From Bacillota bacterium (GTDB lineage: Bacteria > Bacillota > Sulfobacillia > JAJZYS01 > JAJYTV01): a DNA stretch of 45,652 bases. The first letter of the stretch is position 1. The number at the start of each line of letters is the position of its first letter. Positions 1-8,279 of the stretch are shown piece by piece. The notes beneath the pieces are model-generated. The model was not told the origin of the DNA. It saw only the letters and a list, made by a program, of their open reading frames with translations, and did not search any database. Location of the stretch: positions 1-45,652 of the forward strand of contig JAJYSZ010000017.1 in NCBI GenBank assembly GCA_021793315.1. The letters run 5' to 3'. Both the position numbers and the translations under genes were made by a program.

Positions 1-8
1 GAGCGAAA

Positions 9-1253
9 TCAAAACGTCGCTCCTGAGGTAGGCGTCTGAGGACTGCGGAGATCCGGGATGGCTACACTCACGGCCGCGACGCCGATGAGGCACAGCAGGC
101 CGCCGCTGACTAGCGCCAGGATACCTGACGAGGCGTGCGCGACGAGGCCTGCCCGCATGTTGCCAAGTCCTGGTCCGGCTGTTCCGACGATTTGTTCGGC
201 CGCGCCCACGCGACCGCGCAGGCTGTCTGGGGTGTGCAGCTGGACGATCGTGCTGCGCGAGACCACCGACACGGTGTCCGCGGCACCGGCCACGGTGAGC
301 AGCAGCAGGCCGACCCACGGGTTTGGCGCAAGGGCGAATAGCGCCAGCGCAAGGCCCCATGTCGCCGCGCCAGCCAGCATGAATGCGCCTGGCCGCGCGG
401 CTCGGGTGAATGCGCCGGAAAGAATCGACGCCAGCACTCCGCCGACGGCGATCGCCGTAAGAAACAAGCCGAGCGTGCGAGGGTCGTTGTGGAAGCGCTG
501 CGCGTTGATCAGTGGGAACAGGCTGATCGGAAAGGAGAGAACCGTAGCCACGAGGTCGGTGAGCAGTGCGCCGCGCACCAGCCGGTTGCGCACCAGGAAG
601 CTGAGGCCTTCCAGTGTTCCGTGCAGCCCGGGCCGGGATGGTGCGCCGTCCGTGTGCATGGCGGGTAACCCGTAGGCGCCAAGGAAACTGAACCCGAATG
701 TGACCGCGTCGACGAAGTAGCAGCCCTGGACGCCGAGCCAGCCGATGGTCAGTCCGCCAAGTACTGGCCCGACGAGCAGCGCAGCTTGAAAGGCGATCCG
801 GTTCAGCGCCATGCCTGCGCCGACTTGGCTCGCGGGCAGCAGTCGCGGAACGAACGCGCGCGCCGCGGGACCTACGCCAGTGCTGAAAAGTTCTTGCACG
901 GCGACGATAGCCAGGATGCCAGACACCGGAAGACGACCCCAGAGTGCCTGAACGGCCAGCAAGACGGAGCAGACCGCCTGCCCCATGGTGGCGAGCAGGT
1001 AGATACGGCGCCGATCGCCGTGGTCTACGACCGCGCCGGCGAAGAGTCCGAAGCCGATGATCGGCACTGCTTGGGCAATGCCGATCGCGCCGGTCCAGAG
1101 CGCGCTATGGGTCAGTTGCCACACCTGAAACATGACCGCAACGGCGGTCATCTGGCTGCCAAAGCTGGACAAAGCCCGGCCTAGCCACAGCCGGCGAAAC
1201 TGGGAGGAGAATCGAAGCGGGCGAGCGTCTATGAGCGCTCTCGTCAACGCCAC
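9..1253 (-). CDS. MFS transporter, MFS_3/EntS-like exporter
   Basis: A 414-residue polytopic membrane protein of the major facilitator superfamily, probably a proton-driven exporter of a small molecule. About 12 hydrophobic segments are visible. The N-terminal segment with FRRLWLGRALSSFGSQM and the loop GAVVDHGDRRR between TM2 and TM3 are typical of the MFS_3 group that contains the enterobactin exporter EntS and macrolide exporters. The start is a GTG preceded by a GGAGG sequence. It overlaps the end of the upstream MarR gene by 10 bp, so the two are almost certainly one transcript and the regulator probably controls the exporter. The substrate cannot be read from the sequence. Confidence 0.88.
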   Translation of the reverse strand: MALTRALIDARPLRFSSQFRRLWLGRALSSFGSQMTAVAVMFQVWQLTHSALWTGAIGIAQAVPIIGFGLFAGAVVDHGDRRRIYLLATMGQAVCSVLLAVQALWGRLPVSGILAIVAVQELFSTGVGPAARAFVPRLLPASQVGAGMALNRIAFQAALLVGPVLGGLTIGWLGVQGCYFVDAVTFGFSFLGAYGLPAMHTDGAPSRPGLHGTLEGLSFLVRNRLVRGALLTDLVATVLSFPISLFPLINAQRFHNDPRTLGLFLTAIAVGGVLASILSGAFTRAARPGAFMLAGAATWGLALALFALAPNPWVGLLLLTVAGAADTVSVVSRSTIVQLHTPDSLRGRVGAAEQIVGTAGPGLGNMRAGLVAHASSGILALVSGGLLCLIGVAAVSVAIPDLRSPQTPTSGATF

Positions 1254-1744
1254 GCAGCGTCCTCCGCGAGTTTCTCAACAATCCGGTCATGCAAGCTTTT
1301 GCGGTCGAGCGCCGCTTGGATGTCCGTGACGACCCGACTCAGGGGATACGGAATCTCCGACTCGATGTCTCGCACGGCTGCCTCGGTCGCGCGCCACTCC
1401 GCGGCCAGAGCCTCGACGAGACGCTTGGCCTTGGCTGTCAACACTACCGTCCTGGTCCTCGCATCCGGTCCGGGCATCGTGCGCACCAGGCCGGCCGCGC
1501 GCATGCCGGCGACCTTCTGGCTCATGGCGGAATGGGTCCGCTGCACCGACGAGGCCAACTCGGTGATCGTCATCGGACCGCGGTGGTGATGGAGACGCAG
1601 GAGTTCCATGACGTAGCTCGGCTTCATGCCCTCGACGCCTGCCTCGTCGTACAGCGCGGCGATCTCGGTGTCCATGGCGTCTAGTAGGAGCCGCAACGGT
1701 CGCCACAGGCTCTGCTCGGTCGGGTCCTGGGGTTTGGGTTTCAT
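1244..1744 (-). CDS. MarR family transcriptional regulator
   Basis: A 166-residue winged-helix regulator. The central part (roughly residues 45 to 110) shows the MarR DNA-binding fold: a helix starting SYVMELLRL, the recognition region ITELASSVQRTHSAMSQKV, and a wing containing PGPDARTR. Flanking helices would form the dimer interface. I chose the ATG at 1744; a TTG two codons upstream is also in frame. A perfect 8-2-8 inverted repeat lies at 1753-1770, just upstream of the start, as expected for an autoregulatory operator. The gene overlaps the MFS exporter downstream, a common regulator/efflux arrangement in which a ligand releases the repressor. Confidence 0.88.
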   Translation of the reverse strand: MKPKPQDPTEQSLWRPLRLLLDAMDTEIAALYDEAGVEGMKPSYVMELLRLHHHRGPMTITELASSVQRTHSAMSQKVAGMRAAGLVRTMPGPDARTRTVVLTAKAKRLVEALAAEWRATEAAVRDIESEIPYPLSRVVTDIQAALDRKSLHDRIVEKLAEDAAWR

Positions 1745-1752
1745 GCACAAAC

Positions 1753-1770
1753 TATATAAGCACTTATATA
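1753..1770 (-). promoter_or_regulatory. Candidate MarR operator palindrome
   Basis: TATATAAG-CA-CTTATATA is a perfect 8-bp inverted repeat with a 2-bp centre, strikingly AT-rich in a GC-rich region. It starts 9 bp upstream of the marR ATG. MarR dimers typically bind 16 to 20 bp palindromes overlapping their own promoter, so this is the best candidate operator; binding is inferred from position and symmetry. Confidence 0.6.
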
Positions 1771-2077
1771 ATGGCTGTCAAGATCGGGTGGGGAGCGGCA
1801 AAGCCGATCTGAGCGTGCTCCCTGACCGAGGCCGCTAGAGCTTTGCGATCGAATCCAACCGCCTTCCTCAGATGGTCGGCCGGCCGGTCGTCACCGCGTG
1901 GACTGGCTCTCTTTGCACGCAAAGGCGTCGCGCTAAGCGTTACCCACAAGGAAAGGCGGAAACGCGAAGACGGCAAGAATTTCGCTCTTGTGCGGTCGAG
2001 GGGCTTCTGAGATGGTGGCGAGGGGAGCCCAATAAAGTCACTAGATCTGCTTTGGTGGGGAGCTCAGCGTCGAGGCA
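1771..2077. other. Intergenic stretch, no supported gene
   Basis: About 300 bp between the marR promoter region and the broken monooxygenase-like gene. Short open frames exist on both strands, but none has a ribosome site, recognisable residues or plausible composition. It presumably holds the divergent promoters. Confidence 0.4.
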
Positions 2078-2089
2078 GGGGGGAGTTCC

Positions 2090-2394
2090 ATGAGTCTCTT
2101 TGGTCTTTACACCAAATTCTGCGCGCACCACGATCAATGCGATACCCTTGTGCAACTGCTCCTACGAGCGGTGGCAGGCATGGCGACCATCGAGGCGTGC
2201 CAGTGCTATGTGGTCAACATTACGGAGACGGACTCGAATACGGTTTGGGTTACTGAGATGTGGGTCGATGAACAAGCCATCAGGCATCCCTCACGATGGA
2301 GGCAACAAAGGCGCTCATCCAGCAGGCGCGCCCACTGATCACGAGCATCGAGCAAATCAAGTTGCGTCCCGTGGGAGGAAAGAGAGTCTCCTAG
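2090..2394 (+). pseudogene. Antibiotic-biosynthesis-monooxygenase (ABM)-like protein, frameshifted
   Basis: The ATG at 2090 follows a GGGGGGAG ribosome site and opens a frame resembling small ABM/quinol monooxygenases (MSLFGLYTKF, then a central TEMWVDEQA segment). Around 2275-2278 the original frame runs off into arginine-rich nonsense. The family-like sequence resumes in another frame from 2278 (HQASLTMEATKALIQQARPL) and ends at the TAG at 2392. Joined, the product would be about 101 residues, the normal ABM length. One missing base explains the break. It is either a real pseudogene or a single sequencing error. Intact members are dimeric ferredoxin-like proteins that act on quinones or reactive carbonyl compounds. 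Confidence 0.6.
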
Positions 2395-2783
2395 AGATTA
2401 GACGGCGCCTAATCGTGACCAAATACACGGTCCCCCAGGCGGGAACGAGGGCACACCGGCCAGCCTCGTCGCAGCCCGTTCCACCCTCACCAGCGAGCAC
2501 CTCGCGGCCTACGTCGGTTCCTGAGGTCGAACGCGACAAGCGCACGCCGCCTGGCCATTCGGGAACGCGTACGGATCGGGAACGACGGCACTGCGGTGTG
2601 CGACGAGATCGAGTCTTGCAGCCCATGTCGGCCTTGCTGTGCTTCGGCGAAAGCGCACGGTCAGTGTGGGCGACATTGGGGTCAGGGTCTCCCGACCCAA
2701 CGTAGGCGGGCGACCCGTTGAGTGCTACCTGCAGCCCGGGGTCATGCGAGAGATCCGTTGCACGAAAGTCGAGACGTGGAACC
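2395..2783. other. Non-coding or decayed stretch
   Basis: Roughly 390 bp between two broken genes. Open frames on both strands have arginine/proline-rich translations of the kind given by GC-rich non-coding DNA. No ribosome site, RNA structure or mobile element was recognised. It is probably decay debris between the ABM-like and TetR remnants. Confidence 0.4.
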
Positions 2784-3178
2784 TCAACCGACTGTGGCGG
2801 TCGCCGCTCGTAGCTCTCGAAGCCTCTGGGATGCGACTTCGGCGAAGTTCTGCTGGTTGGTCGGATCCACCCAGCGGGCGTAGGTCGTCCTGAAGGCCAG
2901 GCTCCCCAGTTCGGCGGCGAGGATGGCGATCGGGTCTTTCACGCCTCGTTCGCGGAGCGCGTCCGCGATGGCTGGACGGTGCGCTTGAGGAGCTCGTGCT
3001 CCTGCAGGTCGCTGGTCTGCGCGATGACGGACTGCCGCTGAAACGCCCGCTCACGCCTTTCCGGCGTGAAGACAACCGAGGCGGCCGCCAACGCCGCGGC
3101 GATCGCATCGATCGGCGTACCGGTTGCTGGAGCGGCGGCGATGGCATCGAGTCGCAATGCCGCCAGGCCCAGATTCAC
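2784..3178 (-). pseudogene. TetR-family regulator remnant (C-terminal ligand domain only)
   Basis: Minus-strand translation from about 3178 gives a helical segment (RRERAFQRQSVIAQ, then DLQEHELLKRTVQ). After a frameshift near 2968-2978 it continues as ADALRERGVKDP, LAAELGSLAFRTTYARWVD and a terminal RLRELRAAT, ending at the TGA at 2784-2786. This is the typical C-terminal helix pattern of actinobacterial-type TetR regulators, especially the TYARWV element. The N-terminal helix-turn-helix is missing: the frame closes about 16 codons above 3178 with no DNA-binding motif. The gene is therefore truncated as well as frameshifted and cannot act as a repressor. Confidence 0.55.
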
Positions 3179-3237
3179 GGCAGACCAGCATGCTCCAACT
3201 GATACAGAACCCGTGTATATGACCTAGGCACTCGCAC

Positions 3238-4488
3238 CTACCATGACCGCGCAAGTTGTAACAGGCCATCGGCAAACGATCCGCGCCAGGACACAAAGTC
3301 ATGCCCGCCATTGTACTCGGCATAGGCCACGTCCAGCCCCTTGGCGACCAAAACGTCGCGCATATGCCGGTTGGAACTGAGTTGCGTCGGCCCATTGGGC
3401 CTTGCTGGCCGGATGCCCTCCATCAGCCCTACTTCCAAAAAGAACTGCAAGGAACGGATGTCTGACTGGGCGAACTGGCGCATGAGCCACCCTGGCTCAG
3501 GGTCGTCTTCAGGCGCCCAGAAGAAAGACCCCGACTGCGACAGGACATTTCCAAACAGACCAGGGTGCCTCAGGGCAGAATAACAGGCTGCCAGGCCCCC
3601 ATAACTGCTTCCGGCGACAATGGTCCGTGCTCCCCGGTCCGTGACGTGGAAATGCCGTTGAGCCCAGGGCAGCAACTCGGCGGTCAAAAACCGATCAAAC
3701 AACTCGCTGCACGTCAGTTCTTTGGACCGCGCCCCTTCCGCATTGCCCACAAACACAGCGACCAAGGGCGGAATCCGAACGCTCTGAATGAGATTATCCA
3801 GGATTGTAGGGGTGGGGATCAGGTCCATGTACTCCTCGCCATCCAAGCAAACCAGCAGCGGGTAGGGGCCCTTGGACGCATCATAGCCGTAAGGTTTGTA
3901 GATCCAGATGTCACGGAGATTGTGCAACACTGTGCTGGCGAGGGTATGTTTCGCAGCGGTGCCAACCGTGGCCCGAGCCGCCGGAATGATCCACCGCTGA
4001 GCTGGCGCATCAGCCAAGGCGACGAACGACGTAAACGGATCCGTCTTCGGGTAAACGTTCGGATTCAACGGGTCCAGAATCCAGTGCGAAGGATCGAGTC
4101 CCATGACCTCCGCCCAGGTCTCGTCAGAGGCATTCTCGACCAGCCAGTAGGTGAAGCGGGCGTCCCGACGCACGCGGCAGGTCTTGAACCAGACGTCCGT
4201 ACCTGGCAGGTGCGTCATGCGCGTTCCACCGTACGTCCAGCCGGTGGGGCCACCAAAGACAAAGACCGAGTTTGTGTTGCCCGAATCCCGCCACAGAAAT
4301 GTCACCAAGCAGGATTCCGGATCATCCTGTATCCGCTCGATGAGTGGGGCTCCCACAGTTGCAACCTCCACCCAGAAGTCCTCAACGGAACCCCTGCGCT
4401 GCAAGAGAGCGGATGACAGGGCAGCCAATCTGGGGCTGTCGATTGCCACAAGGAGTCGCCTGCCTTTCCAAGGGGAGGTGGGTTGCAC
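3238..4488 (-). CDS. Enterochelin esterase-like alpha/beta hydrolase
   Basis: A 416-residue protein with the two-part layout of Fes/IroD enterochelin esterases. The N-terminal half (to about residue 190) resembles the Fes N-terminal domain (FLWRD, then a PLTRMPGTDVWF-like stretch reading HLPGTDVWFKTC). The C-terminal half is an esterase-D type alpha/beta hydrolase with nucleophile motif GSSYGG (Ser about 295) and a late catalytic His in NGGHDF (about 396). Family members cleave trilactone siderophores or related esters in the cytoplasm. No siderophore synthesis or uptake genes are nearby, so the substrate is open. The start is a GTG with only a weak ribosome site. It is transcribed alone, with no clear partner. 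Confidence 0.82.
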   Translation of the reverse strand: MQPTSPWKGRRLLVAIDSPRLAALSSALLQRRGSVEDFWVEVATVGAPLIERIQDDPESCLVTFLWRDSGNTNSVFVFGGPTGWTYGGTRMTHLPGTDVWFKTCRVRRDARFTYWLVENASDETWAEVMGLDPSHWILDPLNPNVYPKTDPFTSFVALADAPAQRWIIPAARATVGTAAKHTLASTVLHNLRDIWIYKPYGYDASKGPYPLLVCLDGEEYMDLIPTPTILDNLIQSVRIPPLVAVFVGNAEGARSKELTCSELFDRFLTAELLPWAQRHFHVTDRGARTIVAGSSYGGLAACYSALRHPGLFGNVLSQSGSFFWAPEDDPEPGWLMRQFAQSDIRSLQFFLEVGLMEGIRPARPNGPTQLSSNRHMRDVLVAKGLDVAYAEYNGGHDFVSWRGSFADGLLQLARSW

Positions 4489-4711
4489 CCGTCAGCCGCC
4501 GGACCTGCGTGACTTCCAAGACGGTGAAGACTGTACTCTCGTGAGGGGCGACGGCGACATCCCCGGTGGATGGCCGAACGGCGTCCCCAGCGACAAATTC
4601 GCGACAGGGGCGCGCAGGTCCCAAGACGCGCTGTCTTGGCCCCAGGCTGGGCGTGCCCAAGGGACAAGGCAAGCGACTGGAGAAATTCGCATCAATCGGC
4701 CCAGCGGGAGC

Positions 4712-5632
4712 ATGGGGAAGATGCACAACGAAGACGTGCGCCGCTTCGTGAAGAGTCGCTTTGGTGACCGGGCGCAACATCTGGTGGCCCTCGCTGCGGG
4801 CGAATGGTCCCAGGCCTACTCCCTCACGCTTGACGGCAACGACAGGGTGATCCGTTTCGGCGCCTATCGCGACGACTTCGAGAAGGATCGCGTGATGGGC
4901 ACCTATTCGTCGGCTGCGCTGCCGATTCCCGCGGTCCTTGAGGTTGGAGAGAGCGAGAACGGATTCTACGCCGTTTCCGCGCTTGTTCCGGGAAAGCCGC
5001 TTGATGAGCTGGACGGGGCCGCGATGCGAGCCGTCCTGCCGAGACTTCTTGACGGGCTCCATGCGCTCCAGAAAGCCGAACTCCCGGGCCAGCATGGCTT
5101 CGGCTTGTGGCGCCCGGACGGGACCGCTCCCGGTCAGTCTTGGGCCGATGCCCTGGTTGCGGTGCTCGACCGCTCGTCGGGCCGGGTGGCAGGCTGGCGC
5201 GAGAGACTTGACGCATTTCCTCGGGATGCTGCGATCTTTGAGGCTGGCGCCCAAAAGCTGCGTCGGCTGGCCTCGGAATTGCCGGACTACAATGGCATCG
5301 TCCACGGCGATCTATTGAATCGCAACGTGCTTGTCGACGCGGGGAGACTCACTGGGGTGCTCGATTGGGGGAACTCGCTCTGCGGCGACCCTCTCTACGA
5401 CATCGCGTGGTTGCTCTACTGGTGGGATTGGTATCCGGCTTGGTGTGAGATCGATCTCATGGAGAACCTCAAGCGGCATTGGGACGGCCATGGCGGCAAG
5501 CCTGCACGGACGGAAGAGCGCCTACGCTGCTACCTCATTCACATCGGCCTTGATCATGTTGCCTACAGCGCATTCAAGGCGCGACCCGAAAACCTGAGAC
5601 GGAGCGCCGAGCAGCTGCTGAGCTACTTGTAG
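4712..5632 (+). CDS. Aminoglycoside/hygromycin-type phosphotransferase (APH(4)-like)
   Basis: A 306-residue protein-kinase-like fold phosphotransferase. The Brenner motif HGDLLNRN (His198, Asp200, Asn205) and the following metal-binding LDWGNSLCGDPLYDIAW are intact. The N-terminal part contains SSAALPIPAVLEVGE, which strongly recalls hygromycin-B 4-O-kinase (Hph), and the order of the later segments (GFGLWRPDG, RLRCYLIHIGLDH) matches too. It would transfer phosphate from ATP to a hydroxyl of an aminocyclitol or a small metabolite. I took the ATG at 4712; ATG 4721 is equally possible because GCGGGAG at 4704-4710 lies at a better distance from it. It stands alone, so resistance is possible but not shown. 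Confidence 0.8.
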   Translation: MGKMHNEDVRRFVKSRFGDRAQHLVALAAGEWSQAYSLTLDGNDRVIRFGAYRDDFEKDRVMGTYSSAALPIPAVLEVGESENGFYAVSALVPGKPLDELDGAAMRAVLPRLLDGLHALQKAELPGQHGFGLWRPDGTAPGQSWADALVAVLDRSSGRVAGWRERLDAFPRDAAIFEAGAQKLRRLASELPDYNGIVHGDLLNRNVLVDAGRLTGVLDWGNSLCGDPLYDIAWLLYWWDWYPAWCEIDLMENLKRHWDGHGGKPARTEERLRCYLIHIGLDHVAYSAFKARPENLRRSAEQLLSYL

Positions 5633-5862
5633 AGAGCGCGCCCCTTCGTGCAACCTTCTAAACCAGCATCGGTCCCGGCTTACTCCCGGTCATTCCTCCC
5701 GATCGAAGTAGGCGGCTTTTTGCAAGTGGAGCACAGCGTCCCAGGGCCAACCGCTTGCCGGAGGCGAGTCCGGATGGTAGCGGTGTTCCTCGACGGGTTG
5801 TCCGCATTAAGGGGCGGCGACGAACCCGGGGCTCGCACTGCGCGCGTGTGTCCGGCCGATCA

Positions 5863-6304
5863 TCAGCGGGCGACGGTATCGGCGCTGCATGCGCCGAACC
5901 CTTCACCTGGGTTGTGGCCGTTCAAGCCCGCCGGGAGAGTCCGCGCATCATCAGCCGACCGTGCGTCCCCACGCTGGTGCAGATGTACGAGACAGCCGAA
6001 GGGATCCTGTAGCACGGTTCGTGCTCGTTGGGGCCAAACTCGGATCGACGCCGCTCCGCCGGAGTTCCCTGATCGCCTCTCGCAGGTCGTCGACAGCCAG
6101 GGCGATACGCACTTCGCCCCCCGGATCCCCCTCTCGCGCGGGCGGGAGGTATGGCTCCGAGTCGAGGCCGATCGTCAGGTTGCCGACTCGATACTCCGCC
6201 CACGTATCCACCGCGGTGTCTTCTGCTGGAAGTCCCTGCTTTACGCCCAAATTACGGAACGGGCGTTTGGCGTCAAGGAGGCGAGGAGCAGATTTCCTGG
6301 GCAT
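5863..6304 (-). pseudogene. VOC/glyoxalase-fold protein, frameshifted remnant
   Basis: Minus-strand translation gives a VOC-like core: FRNLGVKQGLP, then WAEYRVGNLTIGLDSEPY, then VRIALAVDDLREAIRELRRSGV. The frame is lost near 6016-6020. The expected C-terminal metal-ligand strand resumes one frame over as VLQDPFGCLVHLHQRG, followed by a tail to a stop at 5863-5865. The usual N-terminal strand (a His-V-x-I-x-V type motif) is not found before the ATG at 6302-6304. The gene is therefore broken at both ends. Intact relatives are metal-dependent lyases, dioxygenases or resistance proteins. Confidence 0.55.
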
Positions 6305-6366
6305 CGCGGCTCGAGTGGAACACTTGCCGGCGCGGCCGAGAGGGGCCCAGCTGGGGAAAACGGGTT

Positions 6367-7524
6367 TCAGGCGCTGCGGAAGAGCTTTACGGGCACGAAT
6401 TCCGTGTGGTTCAGGACTTCGCTCGCGGTCACCCGGCCTGCCGCCACCCGAAGCAGCAGGTCCATCAGCTCGTTGCCAGCCTGCTCGATCGACGTGTGCT
6501 GTCGCAGCACCGCGGAAAACTCAACATCGAAATGTTCGGACATGGTCTTGGCCGTCTCCGGGTTGGCCGTCAGCTTGATGACCGGCATCAGCGGGTTGCC
6601 GATGATGTTGCCCTGCCCCGTCGGAACGATGCACAGCACCGATCCGGCGGCGGAGAACAGGGTAAGCACCTCGGCGGCAGCGCTCGGGGTGTTCATGAAC
6701 CACAGTCCCTTGCCCGGCGGAGACTCGGCGCTGTCGAGCACCCCTTTGATCGGTGCGCGCCCGATCTTGGCAATGTTTCCGAGCGCTTTCTCTTCAATCG
6801 TGCTGAGGCCGCCGAAGATGTTGCTCTGGCTGGGCTGTGAACCGAGGAGCTCCGCCTTCTGGCTGGCCATGAATCCGACGTACTCCTTATAGAGTTTCCA
6901 GAACTTCTCACGCTCGTCCGGGGATTCGATGCGATCGGCGATCAGCTGCTCTACTCCGGTCAATTCTGAGGTTTCGCCGAAGATGACCGTGGACCCCATG
7001 TCTATCGCATGCTCCACCACCGTGCCCACAATGGGATTGGCGGCGAGCCCGTTGGTGGTGTCCGACTCGCTGCACTTGGTGGAAATGATGATGTCGGCGA
7101 GCCGCGCCCTTTGAGTCTTGATTTCGCTCGCGGCGTACACGAACTCCTGAGCCTTGCGCGCCACCTTCTCAATCGTGGCCAGGTCGCCGACGTGACGGAT
7201 GGTGAAGCGGGCCACAGGCTTGCGTGTAGCTTCGATGCCCGAGGCGATCCTGTCCATCCAGACGGGCTCCATACCGATGACGATCACGGACGCGACGTTG
7301 GCGTTGGAGCCAGCGCCGATCATGGTGCGGAAGAAGAGATCCAGATCCTTGCCGAACTGCAGGTCGCCGTAAGCGTGCTTCAACGCTAGGGTGCCATGGA
7401 TCATGTGGGCGACGTTTTCCGCCACGCGGTTGGAGATGCCGTCCACGGGCAGAAGCAGAACGTGGTTGCGCACGCCGACGGTGCCGTCGGGTCGACGGTA
7501 TCCCTTGAAGCTGTATCCGGACAT
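6367..7524 (-). CDS. UxaA-family lyase large subunit (SuyB-like)
   Basis: A 385-residue protein of the altronate-dehydratase (UxaA) C-terminal family. It starts SGYSFKGYRRPDGTVGVRNH and carries the conserved TKCSESDTTNGLAANP region, the STIEEKALGNIAK stretch, and a late GQGNIIGNPLMPVIK segment expected at the active site. Its length and its separate small partner match sulfolactate sulfo-lyase (SuyAB, about 95 plus 390 residues) better than one-piece altronate dehydratase (about 500). Family members catalyse beta-elimination from a hydroxy or sulfo acid. The ATG at 7524 overlaps the stop of the small-subunit gene by one base (TGATG), implying coupled translation. The actual substrate is not determinable. 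Confidence 0.85.
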   Translation of the reverse strand: MSGYSFKGYRRPDGTVGVRNHVLLLPVDGISNRVAENVAHMIHGTLALKHAYGDLQFGKDLDLFFRTMIGAGSNANVASVIVIGMEPVWMDRIASGIEATRKPVARFTIRHVGDLATIEKVARKAQEFVYAASEIKTQRARLADIIISTKCSESDTTNGLAANPIVGTVVEHAIDMGSTVIFGETSELTGVEQLIADRIESPDEREKFWKLYKEYVGFMASQKAELLGSQPSQSNIFGGLSTIEEKALGNIAKIGRAPIKGVLDSAESPPGKGLWFMNTPSAAAEVLTLFSAAGSVLCIVPTGQGNIIGNPLMPVIKLTANPETAKTMSEHFDVEFSAVLRQHTSIEQAGNELMDLLLRVAAGRVTASEVLNHTEFVPVKLFRSA

Positions 7525-7817
7525 CACGACCACCTCAAGCTCTTGACGTTGTGCGTGTGCATGTGCTCGCCCGTTTTGATGGCCTGGGTGGCCGCACCGA
7601 TCGAATGGCCGTTGAGCACGATCTTGTCTCCAGCGGCGACGGCCTTGACAGCCATCTTGTGCCCGAGAGGTATGTCCTCGACCGCGTTGATTTCGATCTG
7701 GGTGTGGTCCGTAAGGATGAGGCCGAGGGCCTTTTCGCCTGTCTTGATGTCCATGATGGCGATCCCGGCGTGATCATCCTTGGAGTGCACGAGCAGATTG
7801 GGATCCAGGCCGGTCAC
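7524..7817 (-). CDS. UxaA-family lyase small subunit, SAF domain (SuyA-like)
   Basis: A 97-residue SAF-domain protein. Diagnostic segments are VHSKDDHAGIAI near the N-terminus, the VEDIPLGHKMAV strand-turn, and the C-terminal GEHMHTHNVKS. This is the N-terminal domain of altronate dehydratase encoded as a free subunit, as in SuyA. It precedes and overlaps the large-subunit gene, so the two form a heteromeric lyase. The start is a GTG at 7817 with a poorly spaced ACAGGA ahead of it. Nothing else in an operon with the pair identifies the pathway (no sulfolactate dehydrogenase or uronate genes nearby). Confidence 0.83.
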   Translation of the reverse strand: MTGLDPNLLVHSKDDHAGIAIMDIKTGEKALGLILTDHTQIEINAVEDIPLGHKMAVKAVAAGDKIVLNGHSIGAATQAIKTGEHMHTHNVKSLRWS

Positions 7818-8279
7818 TCCTGTCCACGGTACGGATAGCGGTATTGTGATCCTCCCGCCTGCGCTTATTCCGCGCCCGGGTCTCTAACCTCCAGGCCCGG
7901 CGCAAGGGTCGATGTAGCCTGGCAGATGCGAATCAAGAGTCCCGCGTTCCTTGCGGCGGCACGCACCGAGGCCCGAACGGGAATGATTGGGCTCCCTGCG
8001 CCGTGGACGTCTTGTGCCGCGTGCACGTGATCGCCCGGATGGCGTGGCAGTGATTGATCGCGTTCGGGCTCGCCGTCCGTTATCATGAGCCGTCGTGCAG
8101 ATGGGACGCCACCCAGGCGTGCTTTGTGTCATCCAGAGTGATGCCAGCCCCCAAGCCGCCATGGCACTACCCTTGGCCCACCTGGGTCAGGCGGGGCCGC
8201 TCTGAGACTAGGAGGGTTGGGTGTCAGGCCAGGGAGGGCCCCACGGAGCCTCCGCGCTCCGGGTAGCCGGAAGATTCCA
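7818..8279. other. Intergenic region between lyase pair and sigma factor
   Basis: A divergent intergenic region of about 460 bp (to the candidate ECF promoter). Minus-strand frames here are alanine/arginine-rich with no family signature. I see no tRNA, riboswitch or repeat. It should contain the promoter of the minus-strand lyase genes, but no clear -35/-10 pair was found. Confidence 0.35.

Noticed and set aside
5648-6892. 414-codon plus-strand open frame opposite the VOC remnant and SuyB-like gene
   Set aside because: It lies antisense to clearly conserved coding sequence and its translation is Arg/Ser/Pro-rich with no motif.
7865-8162. Minus-strand frames in the gap upstream of the lyase pair
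   Set aside because: Interrupted by stops and composed of Arg/Ala-rich sequence; no GntR or other regulator signature could be confirmed.
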